Assembly (NCBI RefSeq): GCF_901000735.1
Contig: NC_081542.1
Coordinates: 44,184,238 to 44,248,237 of the forward strand
DNA length: 64,000 nucleotides
Direction: 5' to 3'
Source of the DNA: Corylus avellana
Taxonomy: Eukaryota > Streptophyta > Magnoliopsida > Fagales > Betulaceae
In this document: positions 47,991 to 59,329 of the stretch, in pieces
How positions within the stretch are numbered: the first letter of the stretch is position 1
Layout of the letters: every line of letters starts with the position of its first letter
The notes under the pieces: generated by a model
Database searches by the model: none
What the model was told of the DNA's origin: nothing
Seen by the model: the letters and a program-made list of their open reading frames with translations, nothing else
Program-made: the position numbers and the translations under genes

Positions 47991-48947
47991 TTTTTCATAA
48001 TATATAACAAATTGAGATTGAATAAAATTTAATTAGATTATATGACGATGATTGCCATGCAGACTACAAAGGTATAACCCTCCCAATTTTTGTGGGATTA
48101 ATTCCAGATTTTTTTAAGAAGTCATTGTTCAACAACTTCTCAAATATTTTATAAAAAGTAGAAGTGCAGGTGACACTTTTATAATTAATCTAATTCAGTT
48201 TATTAAATTAATATTTATTTTTAAAGCATGCAACTCTTATATGTATTTTAAAAATTACATGCTCTAAAGATATATGTCAATTTAATATATTAGATTGAAA
48301 AAATAAATAAAAATAAAAAATTGGAAGAAAACTTTATTCTTAAAAAATTATATTTGTTAATTAAATAAATTTCTTGTCAATTTTAATGAGCAAATGGATT
48401 TTTCTATGGTCCTGATGAAAAGATTCCAACTGATTTTAAAATGTGCGTAGCACATAGGAAAGGAATACAAATTTTTTTTTTTTTTTTTTTTAAAAAAAAG
48501 AGTAGTAAAAAATAAAAAAGAGAGAGATTTTATAATATGTTCAAAGAAGAAATGGAATGGAAATAAATAGTGAACGACTTTTATATGTACTATTCAATGG
48601 TGATTTGTACTGACACGTCAAGAAATAAATCGTTAATAAGTTTGAATTGTTTTAGCAAGTTTGATTCAACAAGAGCACTACTTTTTTTTTCTTTTGTTAT
48701 TAATGTTTTGCGAGAGTAAAAATAAGAGAGCTTTGATAATAACAAGTATTATTGGATGCTTAGATCATTTGGATTATAAACCTAAAGCCGCAACCGATGT
48801 CCGTGGTGGAATTCTTTATTAATACTGACATAATGATAGTCTTTTTTCTTTTGGTACCTCTAAAATGATACAAACTTTAAGTATAATTTACCTTTGAAAA
48901 CTGGCTTGCAAGAGAATAATGTACAAAAACTTATATATACATATTCA

Positions 48948-49124
48948 TGGGCAGAACTAGACTTTTAGGTTTGGGGGGCAACAAAAAAAAAGAGGGGGGG
49001 GGGGCAAAAAAATATATTTAAAGGTATATTTTTTTAAAAAAAATAAAAAATTAGGGGTGGGTTTTAAAATTTTGGGTGTTGGCCCTCCCCCCCGCGAAAA
49101 GCATGCCCACGGTCCATCCCTGCA
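48948..49124. mobile_element. GGGCAGAACTAG-type MITE (hAT-like)
   Basis: It starts TGGGCAGAACTAGAC and ends GGTCCATCCCTGCA, with G-runs and AAAATTTT-rich middle sequence. The same layout with better-preserved ends is seen at 61612-61768 (CAAGGGCGGAACTAG, GGTCCGCCCCTG). Both are non-autonomous and without coding potential. Confidence 0.55.
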
Positions 49125-50346
49125 CATAATTAATATTAAACTTAACTCATGTGAGACACTAAGATCGTAACATTTTTTTTTTTTCCTTTTTTTTTTTTGT
49201 TTTGTTTTTAGTAGGTTAATTTGAATGGGTTGGTGGGTCTAACTTGAAACAAAATAAACCTTTTTTAAAAAAAAAAATTCTATGCTTTAAATAAAATAAG
49301 CTTGCTTTGAGAAATTATGGAGGATTAAAAGTTTACAATAACCATCTCAATCCAGTCTTTATGATGAGAAATGATTGAAGAGTAGAGTTTATAATAACTT
49401 TCTCAATCTCGTCTATACGTTGAGCTGAATTCCAATTCTTTATTTTTAAAAGAAATAAATAATCATTATAGCATATATTTAGTTTTCGTGTGAGACCAAA
49501 TTACCTTTATGTATTATTACCCGGCTAATATATTACTTACTTTTCATTTTATTTTATTTTATTGATTATTTTATTTAGACAAAAAGGTGATCTCTTCTTA
49601 TTTGTTAAGAAATGTGACTTTTAGTAACGAGACCAATTATATTCATAGGCAATAAGTAGCACAGGATTGCATGAACTCTTACAACTCAACCTTTCATAAA
49701 ATGACATGCATCTTTTAACACATTTTTTTTTTAATAACATAAGTTTCTCAGTTCTCGCATGCATTAATAGAAAACTATATGTTTAAAAGACATGCGTCAT
49801 TTTTTTAAAAAAAAAAGTTATATGAACTCTTGTTTAAGTTATAAGTTATAACATATCACATGTTTATAAGTTACACGCCATGTTTGAAAGACAAACTCAA
49901 TTTGTAAAAAAATTATGTCCATTCTTTAAAAGTTCAATGAAAAGCCGATGAAGTTAAAAGTGAGTCTATTATAAGAGCATTATTGTAGGAATAAAATCCT
50001 CTCCATTTCATTTAAAAAATTGAGGGTATATTTTTTCTTCTTCTTTTAAACAGTTCAATCTCATTCATTGATAAACGAGCATAAAGCTCAAACAACACAG
50101 AGCAGAGCTTTGAAGCAACTATAGTGAAACCTACGAGGTTACAAGTGTCAAAGATGACGTATTGCATTCCAGACTCATACAAAATCTACTAACCTATGAC
50201 TAATTTTCAAATTAAACAGCAGTTATGCGTCAAACATATTCAAACCAATGCATAGACAGCTCTTATTCCTCGGTATTGAGGGCAAAGAACCTCAAGCCAA
50301 AACTCATCATCCTCGACCCGAAAGTCAGGATAAAATTGAAGGTATT

Positions 50347-50437
50347 CATTTAGTGTAAAAGCTAATGGGTAATATTGTAAATATAATCCTTCAACTTTGA
50401 TGTTAAAACAATATTACTTCTCATTTTACACTAAATT
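50347..50437. repeat. Inverted repeat of about 35 bp arms
   Basis: CATTTAGTGTAAAAGCTAAT with GGGTAATATTGT is mirrored by ACAATATTACTTCTCATTTT with ACACTAAATT. The small size and AT-rich loop suggest a short MITE. Confidence 0.6.
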
Positions 50438-50808
50438 GATATTTTCCATTTCAAATGAAATAGAGATGATCCTATTTCGAAAATACGTGCAATGGATCTC
50501 TTTTTCTTTTCTCAATAAATAAATGTAAAATGAATTTTCACACACATCAAATTAGTAAACTTAAAGTTTATAGATTTTTATTAGAAATGACTGCAAAATA
50601 TATGTTAAGATTCTTTTAATCTCAAGTCAAATGGGGATGATTAATTTTATTTATGATCCAAATTTCGCTTTGCTGCATTTAACAATCTATGATGGTAAAT
50701 GGTATGATAATATATATACCATTGATTTGTATCTAACACTGTATATATATAGTGCCACACTCACATCATTTAAAAATTCCAAATAATAAGTTAATCACAT
50801 AAATTTAT

Positions 50809-51010
50809 TTCAAACTGGTCTGGAAGAAATATCTTTCAACTCATGTAAAATAGTGCCAAGTGTCTGTAAATAGTTAAAAGGCATATTAAATTTAGTTTAA
50901 GTTAGTAAATTACTATTAATGAGTTTAAAAATTTAATATGTATTTTAAATGTTTATAAACACTTAACACTATTTTACACGGGTTACAGGATATTTCCTCC
51001 TGGTTTGAAG
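50809..51010. mobile_element. Foldback MITE related to 3873-4128
   Basis: Left arm TTCAAACTGGTCTGGAAGAA and CATGTAAAATAGTGCCAAGT; right arm AACACTATTTTACACGGGTT and TCCTCCTGGTTTGAA. The order of blocks (CCAAACTGG, CTTTCAAC, AAAATAGTG) is that of the element at 3873, so they belong to one family. Confidence 0.65.
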
Positions 51011-51965
51011 GAAATTTCTGTCAATAAGTTAATATGATATGTAAAATAGATTCTTTCCATTTTAGTTTGTAATAGAGAAATCATATTAGACAAAATATGT
51101 CCCTTGTACAAATAGGTAGGTTCTAACATTTTCTAAAAACAGTAAGAAATCTTTAACCATCAAATGAGACCTAAGTTGACTATAACAGTGGCTTTGGCAA
51201 CAAGTCATGTAAAATGAAGAACATCACGATTGACTTAATACCCCCAAAAAAGAAAGAAAGAAAATGTACAAAAATAATATATAGGGAGAGAAATGAAATA
51301 GGGAGAGAAAATATGGGGGACATAGAAGTCATTCTGCAAAAACCACAGCCATATATAAGCGAGAATAAAGCATTAACAGGAAGGTTTAGCAAATATCAAA
51401 ACCATCCCCATAAACATAAGAAAATCCATCGAACTCCATTGTTTTCCTCTATATCTCCACATTTCATGACTACAAACTCCATAAAAGGCATCTCCTCTGT
51501 TTTCTCTGTGTCTTTCTCTTTCAAACCCTTGGGGATAGAATCCGTCAATCCCTTGTCTCACGCTTACCATTTCCAGAGAACCACCCAAAACAAAAGCAAA
51601 AACAAAAACACAAAAAAACGACTACTTCCAAAAAAAAAAAAAAATTACAAAACCACTAATAGAAAGAAATACCCTCTCTGCAGAAAAAAAAAACCGCTTT
51701 TCTCATCCCAAAACCACCTTCCCTCTCATACCCACATCCCAAAAAGCAGTTTTTTTTTTTTTCTTCTTTTCTTTTCTTTTCTTTTCTTTTTCTTCCAAAC
51801 AAACCCAATTGGGTCGTTCATTAATTCATTTCTTTCTCACGGAAAAGGGGTTTGTTTTCGGGTTTTGCGTTCGAGGAAGGTGCTCGCTAACGTGCGCCGG
51901 GTGCGTAGGGAAAGAGAAGAGGGAGGAGGAGGCGGCGGTGGCCGGACGCGTGGAGGGTGGTGATC

Positions 51966-54900
51966 ATGTTGGGGAGGTGGGGTACATGGGAGGAGCTTCT
52001 CCTTGGTGGGGCCGTGCTGCGCCACGGGACGCGAGACTGGGCCGTCGTGGCCACGGAGCTCCGAGCCCGACTTGTTTGCCCGACCCACACTTTCACTCCC
52101 GAGGTAAATAATAATAACAAATATTTAAACACAAGTTAATTACTTTATGGGGATTTATATTATAAACACTACTTTCTAATCATATATTAATTGTAACAAA
52201 ATTTCACCTAAAAAACGTGTTACATTGTATTAACAAGTGTTCTATATATTTTTGGTCTTCTTTACTTTGTCGGAATTTTCTTTAATTTTTTTTTAAAATT
52301 TTGTTTTATTGGTATTATTACTAGTGGGCCCCGCAAAGTCTTTAGGGCGTTAAAGGTCCAAATCCTCCAGGGTAGGGTAGTGTTGGAAGGGAATAGTATT
52401 AATGTTCCAAGGGCTTAAATGGAAATCGCTGCTAAGGGAACAAAGGACAAAATAAAGGCCATATATATATATATATATATATGTAATAATGTAGGTGGGT
52501 CGGAGAATATATACTTGAAAGTGAGAAAAAGAAATGTCCATTAACTTTTCTAACTCGGTTTTCACTGTTCCCTAAAGAATGGAATAGGGTACCTTTTGTT
52601 GTACAATCGCGGAATTAAAGAACCTGCACATAATTATATTGTTATTGTTAGCCTTTATGAGTGAGTGGGTAGTTAAGAATAGAGTTATACCTATGAATAT
52701 GAATGATCTCACCATCTTTTGTGGAGTATGAGTAATGTTATATATATTTTACGTTCCTTTAATAATTTTAAAAGTCACGTCAATGAGTGGGAGTGTGTAG
52801 CATTGCTCACGGAGCATAGCATGATATGTTTTTTTGAAAGAATTTATTGAAAGTACAACGGTAAGCTAAGAAAGAGAATGAGGGGTCTTCGTCTTTCTCA
52901 TTACAAATGGGACAGGAGGGAATTGGGAGGGGGAAATGGGAATGCTGCCTGAAGAGGGCAGCAGCTCAATATGCCACATGGATTGTTGAGATGATGTCCT
53001 GGATGATGGGCGAGATTTGCTAGTCTTGAGTAATGTTAGGGTGTTGAAGCACAAGGATGACCACCAAGAGTCACCTTCAACGTTTCTAAGAGGTAGCTCA
53101 ATCGGCTGGGATCACGCCTAATGAAATGCCTAATAAAGTGGAAGTAACTAGTTCGAATCCCCTTCCTCCCTCTTATGCGGAATGTTAAAAAAAAAAAAAA
53201 AAAAAGCCACCTTCAAGGATGGGCTTGAACCCGAGAGAGAGGGCTAGCTCGGCTGCTAAGAGAGCAGCAAGGGCCTCACTTGTGTTGAGATCACAGGGAG
53301 GACTGACTAGAGAAATTGCTTTGAGGATGCAGCCTTTAAAATTTCTGCAACAGCAGCTTGAGCAGAAAATTAGTCCCTAATAGTAGTGTTAGAGTGCCCA
53401 CAGGGGGGACCATTTCTCCACCAACTTGTTGAGTTTTTTCTCCCAAGCTGCATGATGTTTCCAATGCCACCTTTTTTATTGTCTTAGAAGGGGAGAGAGG
53501 ATAAGTGGAAAGATTTTCATACAGGGCTTTAGTCCTGTAAAGCCAAAGTAGATTACAAGCCATGGCCGCATAAATTTGCAAAAGGTGAGTATGTATCAAG
53601 GGAATCCGAAGGGATCTCCCTGGATAAATAATGTTCTCAATCCAATCAGCCATGGAAGAAAAATTCAGGGCCCGTGAATCCAAGGGCTAGAAGGATTCTT
53701 TCCAAACCACAGAAGCAAAAATGTGATTGAAAGAAAGGTGGGGCAATGAGTCTGGTTCAGTTTTGCAGAGGGGGTAAGAGCAGGACAGTGGAGGGATTTT
53801 GGAAAAGGGAGAAGATTCTGGTGTTGGTTGGGACAATGTTCTAAGCAATTTTTCACATGAACATCTTTAGCCTATCACAATGGTTCAATCTCCAGAGAGC
53901 ATTCCAGGATTTGCAGGGAGGGTTGTTACTGTTAGTTCTTGTGTTTGTTTAATTCAGTTCCAAAATGCAGAGGCTACTGTTTACGGGCTCAAACATTGAT
54001 ATAGAATACTCAGAATCCAATCTCCACCGTTCATAATGTAGATTCATGTGTCATGAATGTCCCTGCAAAATTTCAGCTCAATCGGACCACAAATGCCCAT
54101 CGATCAGAGCTGTTGATCAATGTAGGCCATGTCCGGACACGGTGATAGGCTGTCCGGAGAGGCTTTTCAGAAACTCTATTTTTGCTCCGCAAGGCCCTAT
54201 CCGGACAGCCCATTAACCTGTCCGGACACTCCATACCTATTATGCCCAAAAACGTGTTTTTAGTGGGCCCAGATCTAGGGTTTGATGTACTGATATATAT
54301 ACATCATTATAGAAGAGAGAGGCACGAATTTTCGCCCCCAAAGAGTTCGTCGGAGGCTATACTAAGAGAGATCATATGTGGTGAGCGTTAAATTGAATCT
54401 CTTAGAGTTTTAGTTATTCCTTTGATAAATCTATAGTTGAGAAGTCTATCGGATGGGTACGGTAAAGGAGAATCACGTGGAAGAAGATTGTGAGTAAGGA
54501 GACGAGTTGTAGGCTTGTCGATCTTACAGAGCCAAGGTATTGCAAAGGGTTGTAAATGTTCCTAGTGTCTGTAATATCTGGATAATCTTTTGATAGTGAT
54601 TTCCTGGGTTTGGCTGCCTCGGAGAGGTTTTACTTTTAGATCGGTTTCTAAAAGGTTTCCTATTCGTAACCAAAATATCTGTGTCTGCCTTTTTATTGCT
54701 TTATATATTTTGGGTGACCGAATTGTTTATTGCTTCATAGTATTAATTCCGCATAAATTGTGATAAACAAGTCGGCATAGCGTTTTTCAGTTACTTTTGG
54801 TGAGGAAGAGAAAGGCAGAACTGGTAGTGAAGTTACCAGAGGAGGAGGGGGTCCAAAGAAAATTCTTATGGGAAGAGGAAGGGATTCAAATCTTGAGGAT

Positions 54901-57900
54901 CTCATGGACACTAGTAGGATCAAATAGGGAGTTTGATATTTTTTAAGTGAACTGCTGTTGCCTTAGTGTATTGACCATTTGACTACAACGTAGGATTGAA
55001 TGGAAGTTAGGTCCATAGGTATTTATGAAGAGCTTTTAATACAAATCTCTTACAAATTGATGTAATAGTCTACATAGCACTTACACTTTAGCCACTAAAA
55101 TATGTATTACCACACGGTAGTTTGCATTGTCACTTGCGATGTTTACAAAGTGATGCCACTGCCACAGTTCACATGATATTTACCACATCATCTACTAAAA
55201 AAAAATGCTTTGGGTATCACAGTTTTTAATACAATCTCTTACAAACTCACATGATAGTCTAAGTTTTATAGAAAGAATGTGAAAGAGTTACTTGACTTTT
55301 TTTTTTTTTTTTTTTTTTTTTTTCATTATTTTCTCTTACCATCAGTATGCTGATATTTCCAGTTGTAATTTTTCTTTACCTTCCTGCTATGAGTATTTGG
55401 ATTTATAAATAAGTCATCAGAATGTGAAATGGGAGGGAATTTTCTGACTAATTTTTCAATTTAATTCATTTTCACATCCAATATAGTAAATATAGTATCT
55501 TGTTTGCAGGTATGTAAGTCCAAATATGAGGACTTGCAACGGCGTTATGCTGGATGCACGTAAGTTTACTTTGATTGTCTGGTAATGCATAACATTTAGC
55601 ATTTAATTAGTTTGACTGTATATAAATGATGGACTTTTTTGTTTCTTGTATCCTTTTTTTAAATATGAATTTAATATGTTTGGTTTCTGAATTTTTCATA
55701 CCTCTGCTCTTGACTCTTTTCTTGTCAAGCTTTACTTGCACTTATGCATGTTTATGTATATTATTAAATTCTACCAGGACGGTTCTTTCCCTCAAGTTCA
55801 TTTTATGATTTCCTCCTTAGGGCCTGGTTTGATGAGCTACGGAAGGAGCGAATGACTGAGCTGCGGCGAGCTTTAGAGCTGTCTGAAGACTCAATTGGGT
55901 TAGTTATATGTTTGTCTGTCAAGCTGTATAAGATCAAATGACCTAATACATCTTTTTTCTATGTGGAAAACCCTCTCAAACTACCACCATTTTGTCACTT
56001 AGGAGTGGCTGAACCATCCCTTGGCCCTTAGTGTTGGTTCGACCACTCTTCAGTTTTTTTAGGAGTAGTTTGGATAGTTAAAATAAAATATTCACATGCA
56101 CGTCACATGTGACATTTTTCCATCCATTTTAATGCCAAATGCTAACAAATGGTGTAACTTGTAACGGTGTAGTAGTTAGAGGGGTCAATCGTCACCTTTT
56201 AAAGTTTTGTGGTCCAAGTACTAAAGGGTGGTAATTTGAGGGGACTAAATGTATTTTCCCCTTTTTCTATTCATATTAAGACAAAAGGGCTCCATGCTAT
56301 CCTTCCCCACCCCTCCAAAAAAAAAAGAAAAAAGCGTAAAATAGCATTATGGTGGCAGGTTCCCTTTTTCCATTTTTTTTTGTACTCTGATGGAGCTGGT
56401 CATTTTCAATTCCAAAAACTGTCGTTGAAAGATTTTATGCAGCAGTCAAGATGATAACAAGTTAACATTTAGAGTCTTACACCTAAAACATGGATTCTCA
56501 GCTACCTTCGAAGGACATGCTGTAGCAGTTTAGTGGTAACAATCTGTTTTGCCCAAGTTATAAGAGCTGAAAATTGAAGAAAGATGAATCAGAGTTGCTG
56601 AGGATGTGGTTGCTTAGAAATTAGGAGTAGATATTTGGAGAAGTCAAAAGGAGTACGGCAAAACCATATAATTTTAAATTTCTTATTTGACGCTCCCAAA
56701 GAGTCAAAGACCTTAAGCTCCTTTAAACATGAGAGAAGGGGAAAATATATATATAATGCTGGAGCGAATATAGAAAATATGTTTTGCTTTTCTGTGGGGA
56801 TTTTCAGTCTACACTCTACAGCGAGCTATAGTTTGCATTTTGTTATGATTTGTATAATCTGCCTATTTCAGGTCCTTGGAATCAAAGCTTGAATCTCTCA
56901 AGGCTGAGAAAAGACATGACTATCATGTTGGTTATGGCTCCAGCCAGACTGAATCACCTGTTCCTTTTCAAAAATCAATGAGAGTTGAATCTTCCAGTAA
57001 AGAAATGTCGAAGGATGGACTATCTGCTGGTAGTTTCACAGAGGAAACCCGTACTTATTGGACGGCTGAATGTCGGATTCCTGCAGCAGTGTCAGCTGAA
57101 GAGATGGAGACTAACCCAGAAACTTCACGGCCTTATGAGCAGAAGAAAGTCTCTGGTATTGAGAAGCTGACAGAGACTTTATATGGGGGACGAGGCGGAA
57201 GTTTAACAAAGAGGAGGGGGAAGAGAAAGAGAAAATTCTGCAGTAGGGATGTCAATGAAGGTAGCATTGGAGAAACTAACGTTTTGGGTTCAGATGATTG
57301 TTTAACTGCCTTGCGTTGTACAGAAAATGCAACCAGCAACCGTGGTGAGGTTGCAGGATCTTCTGGTGCTGATGATTATAACAGAAATTTGAGCAAGGAT
57401 GGAATCGATGATCTGATGGAGATTTATAACTATCTTTTGGAGAATAAAAGTGCCTCCGTCTTCCGTCGACGGCTTGATAGCCAGGTATGAACAAATATTT
57501 CATGCTTTCTTGGATTTCCCATCATTCAAATACACGCTTGATGTTGATTGCTGCATTTAATTCGTCCAAACTGTATCTATGATTTGGTCTGGATTTCTTA
57601 TCAGCTACTTACTTTGGATCAAATAATCTTAAGCTTAGCTTACCCATTGATTGCTGTTATCCATGGAACCAGCTCATTTTAGTTATTTAATGTATTCCAT
57701 CACAGAAGAGGGGAAGATACAAGAAAATGATCCGGCGGCATATGGATTTTGACACAATAAGATCAAGAATTGGTAGCTACTCCATCACATCAGCATTGGA
57801 ACTCTTCCGAGACCTTCTGCTGCTCAGCAACAATTCCTTGGTCTTTTACTCCAAGAGCACACGTGAATATAAATCTGCTCTACTCCTCAGAGACCTCATC

Positions 57901-58242
57901 ACCAAAAAAATGCAGCAACATTTCAAGCGTTCTAGCAGCAGCAGCAAGGCTACCTCTGCCAACCTCTCAGTTAAAACCCCAACACCTAATCGGGCAGTGA
58001 AACCCCGAAGCATTCGCCCCAGTAGTGGAAAGGTATCAGGAAAAGCAGCTAATGCTGGGAATGCTGTTACAAAGACCTCAAATGGAGGTAAAGTTCCAGG
58101 TTATGCTAATTCCCCTTCTTCAGTAGAATCCTTGGCTGTGTCAAAAAAAGGCCTTGGTCGGCTAAGAAAAGGTGGGCGTGGAAGTGTTAATCAAGGACCC
58201 ATTTCTCCCATGAAGGGAAGGAAGAGGGTTCGAACCAAGTAA
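51966..58242 (+). CDS. Myb/SANT-like and bromodomain-containing nuclear protein
   Basis: Five exons: 51966-52103, 55510-55559, 55821-55898, 56872-57484, 57706-58242; 471 residues. The N-terminus (MLGRWGTWEELLLGGAVLRH to about residue 70) is a Myb/SANT-like module, followed by a charged coiled coil (about residues 70-110, RKERMTELRRALE then SLESKLESLKAEK). The middle is disordered and basic (KRRGKRKRKF). A divergent bromodomain lies at about 265-365, spanning exons 4-5 (SVFRRRLDSQ, KMIRRHMDFDTIRSR, RDLLLLSNNSLVFY). The tail is Ser/Lys-rich. The combination matches the plant DNA-binding bromodomain proteins, of which Arabidopsis At2g44430 is one I recall; they are expected to bind acetyl-lysine on chromatin in the nucleus. 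ATG 51966 is chosen because the family begins WGTWEELLL. Intron 1 is 3.4 kb and full of retroelements. Confidence 0.9.
53081..53207 (+). mobile_element. tRNA-derived SINE inside the LINE's RNase H region
   Basis: It starts near TTTCTAAGAGGTAGCTCAAT (A-box), has B-box GTTCGAATCCCC at 53152-53163 and ends GCGGAATGTT plus a poly(A) run. It is flanked by CACCTTCAA at 53072-53080 and 53208-53216, a 9 bp target duplication. A 12 bp internal duplication (around CCTAATGAAATGCCTAATAA) distinguishes this copy. Removing it restores the LEGDS codons of the LINE, which fixes its borders. Confidence 0.85.
53930..54789 (+). mobile_element. Solo LTR (860 bp, probably Copia type) with 5 bp target duplication
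   Basis: The element starts TGTTAGTTCTTGTG and ends CGTTTTTCA (TG...CA), with the direct repeat GTTAC on both sides (53925-53929 and 54790-54794). A TATA-like box lies at 54292-54300. No internal region, primer-binding site or second LTR is present, so it is what remains after recombination between two LTRs. It interrupts the minus-strand LINE. Four copies of a TGTCCGGACA-like palindrome sit at 54130-54230, upstream of the TATA-like box. Confidence 0.85.
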
Positions 58243-59212
58243 ATACGCCATTGAACCTACCTTTTTCCTCAGCTCTTGTCCCAGGCTATAGAGTCAGCTA
58301 AGTTTCTCTTTCCAGGACCTTTCTGTGTACAAAAAGTTTTCCCTTTTTGTTTGTTAATATCTCTGTTGATAAAACGATTCGCAAGAATACATTGTATACA
58401 GTTTACACTCACATAAGATGGAAAATAATTTTTTTTTCTTTTGCTTTTTGTCCGAGTGTTGATTCTGCATATCCCATTAATAATGCAATTGTTTGTTTAA
58501 AAGTTGGTGTTAGCACCACTTATCAAGCCTGGCGTATTGACATAGATAATTGAATATTTTTGCTAACAGGGCAATTAAAGAAATTGGTGGATACTGCAAT
58601 TTTTGAATGACTGAGCAAATCTTCAGCTAAAAGCAAATTTATAGAAGGAAAAAAAGAAAAGAAAAAAAGGATAAGGAGTGCTGCATGGAAATTCTTTAAA
58701 ATTAGGTGGGGGGATGGGGGGAGTGCTCTACTAGTTCTAGAGGTTTTACCTTTTTTTTTAAATTATCAAATAATCCCTAAGGTTTGACCTTTTATCAAAT
58801 CACTTAGATTTTTAACTTATTAAATTGATTATTAAGATTTAATTCGATATCAAATCACTCCCTTTATTCAACAATTCCTACAATTCGGGCTCAACTACCC
58901 TGAGCAATCCAGAATGCGAGGCTACCTGTTCGAGAACAATAGATCTTGCAGCACCCTTTCGGTACGACAATTCAGACAACTAATTGTAGAGAATTTGAAC
59001 TAATTTATTGTTCTTAATACAGGTGCAATGAGGCAACAATCCAAATAAGGGTAATGGGTTCTTAATATGAAAGCATAATCCTCTCCAGTTCAATTTTTGT
59101 TTTTTACTTTTTGAAATGATAAAAATACAATTTCAATATAACTAACTGGATATTTTACGGTTCAAATCAAAGAGATACTAATTCCATATATATAAGAGGA
59201 TCTATTTTCTTT
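58243..59212. other. 3' UTR of the bromodomain gene and short intergenic spacer
   Basis: The 3' UTR likely ends around 58470-58550. The spacer to the PPR gene is AT-rich, and no further gene or element was recognised. Confidence 0.5.
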
Positions 59213-59329
59213 ATGAAACGGTTTGTACGGTTTCCCCGCCACCCAGTGCCTGCAGGCTGCAATGCAAGCTTGCGCAAGGCTCATATCTTCGACGCACCCT
59301 ACTCTTCATTTTGCACATCCAACCGTTGA
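59213..59329 (+). other. Upstream ATG frame overlapping the PPR start
   Basis: An ATG at 59213 opens a 38-codon frame (MKRFVRFPRHPVPAG and on) ending in TGA at 59327-59329, in a different frame from the PPR protein and overlapping its first 68 bases. If the transcript starts upstream of it, it could lower translation of the main frame; the transcript start is unknown. Confidence 0.4.

Larger units (their letters stand above)
45589..51965. other. KTN80 3' UTR, intergenic DNA and 5' leader of the next gene
   Basis: KTN80 3' UTR probably runs to about 45950. After that no gene is recognisable; there is an LTR-like fragment (46880-47060), MITEs (47815-47990, 48948-49124, 50809-51010), a foldback (50347-50437), poly(T) tracts and a CTTTT-rich run (51750-51800) in the leader of the Myb-bromodomain gene. 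The plus-strand open frame at 51214-51963 is low-complexity leader sequence. Confidence 0.5.
52829..54930 (-). mobile_element. Degenerate LINE remnant in intron 1, split by a SINE and a solo LTR
   Basis: On the minus strand the element ends with CAATAAATTCTTTCAAAAAA (its poly(A) is at 52829-52835). Recognisable pieces are a zf-RVT part (WNALWRLNHCDRLKMFMWK just left of the solo LTR), a linker (DWIENIIYPGRS, near 53620) and an RNase H core (SEALAALLAAELALSLGFKP then ILEGDS). Stop codons and frameshifts are common. The 5' limit near 54930 is approximate and no reverse transcriptase core remains. It lies antisense to the host gene. Confidence 0.75.

Noticed and set aside
51214..51963. 249-residue plus-strand open frame
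   Set aside because: It is low-complexity (Lys/Asn/Phe/Ser runs from A- and T-rich leader sequence), and the real start of the downstream gene at 51966 is in another frame.
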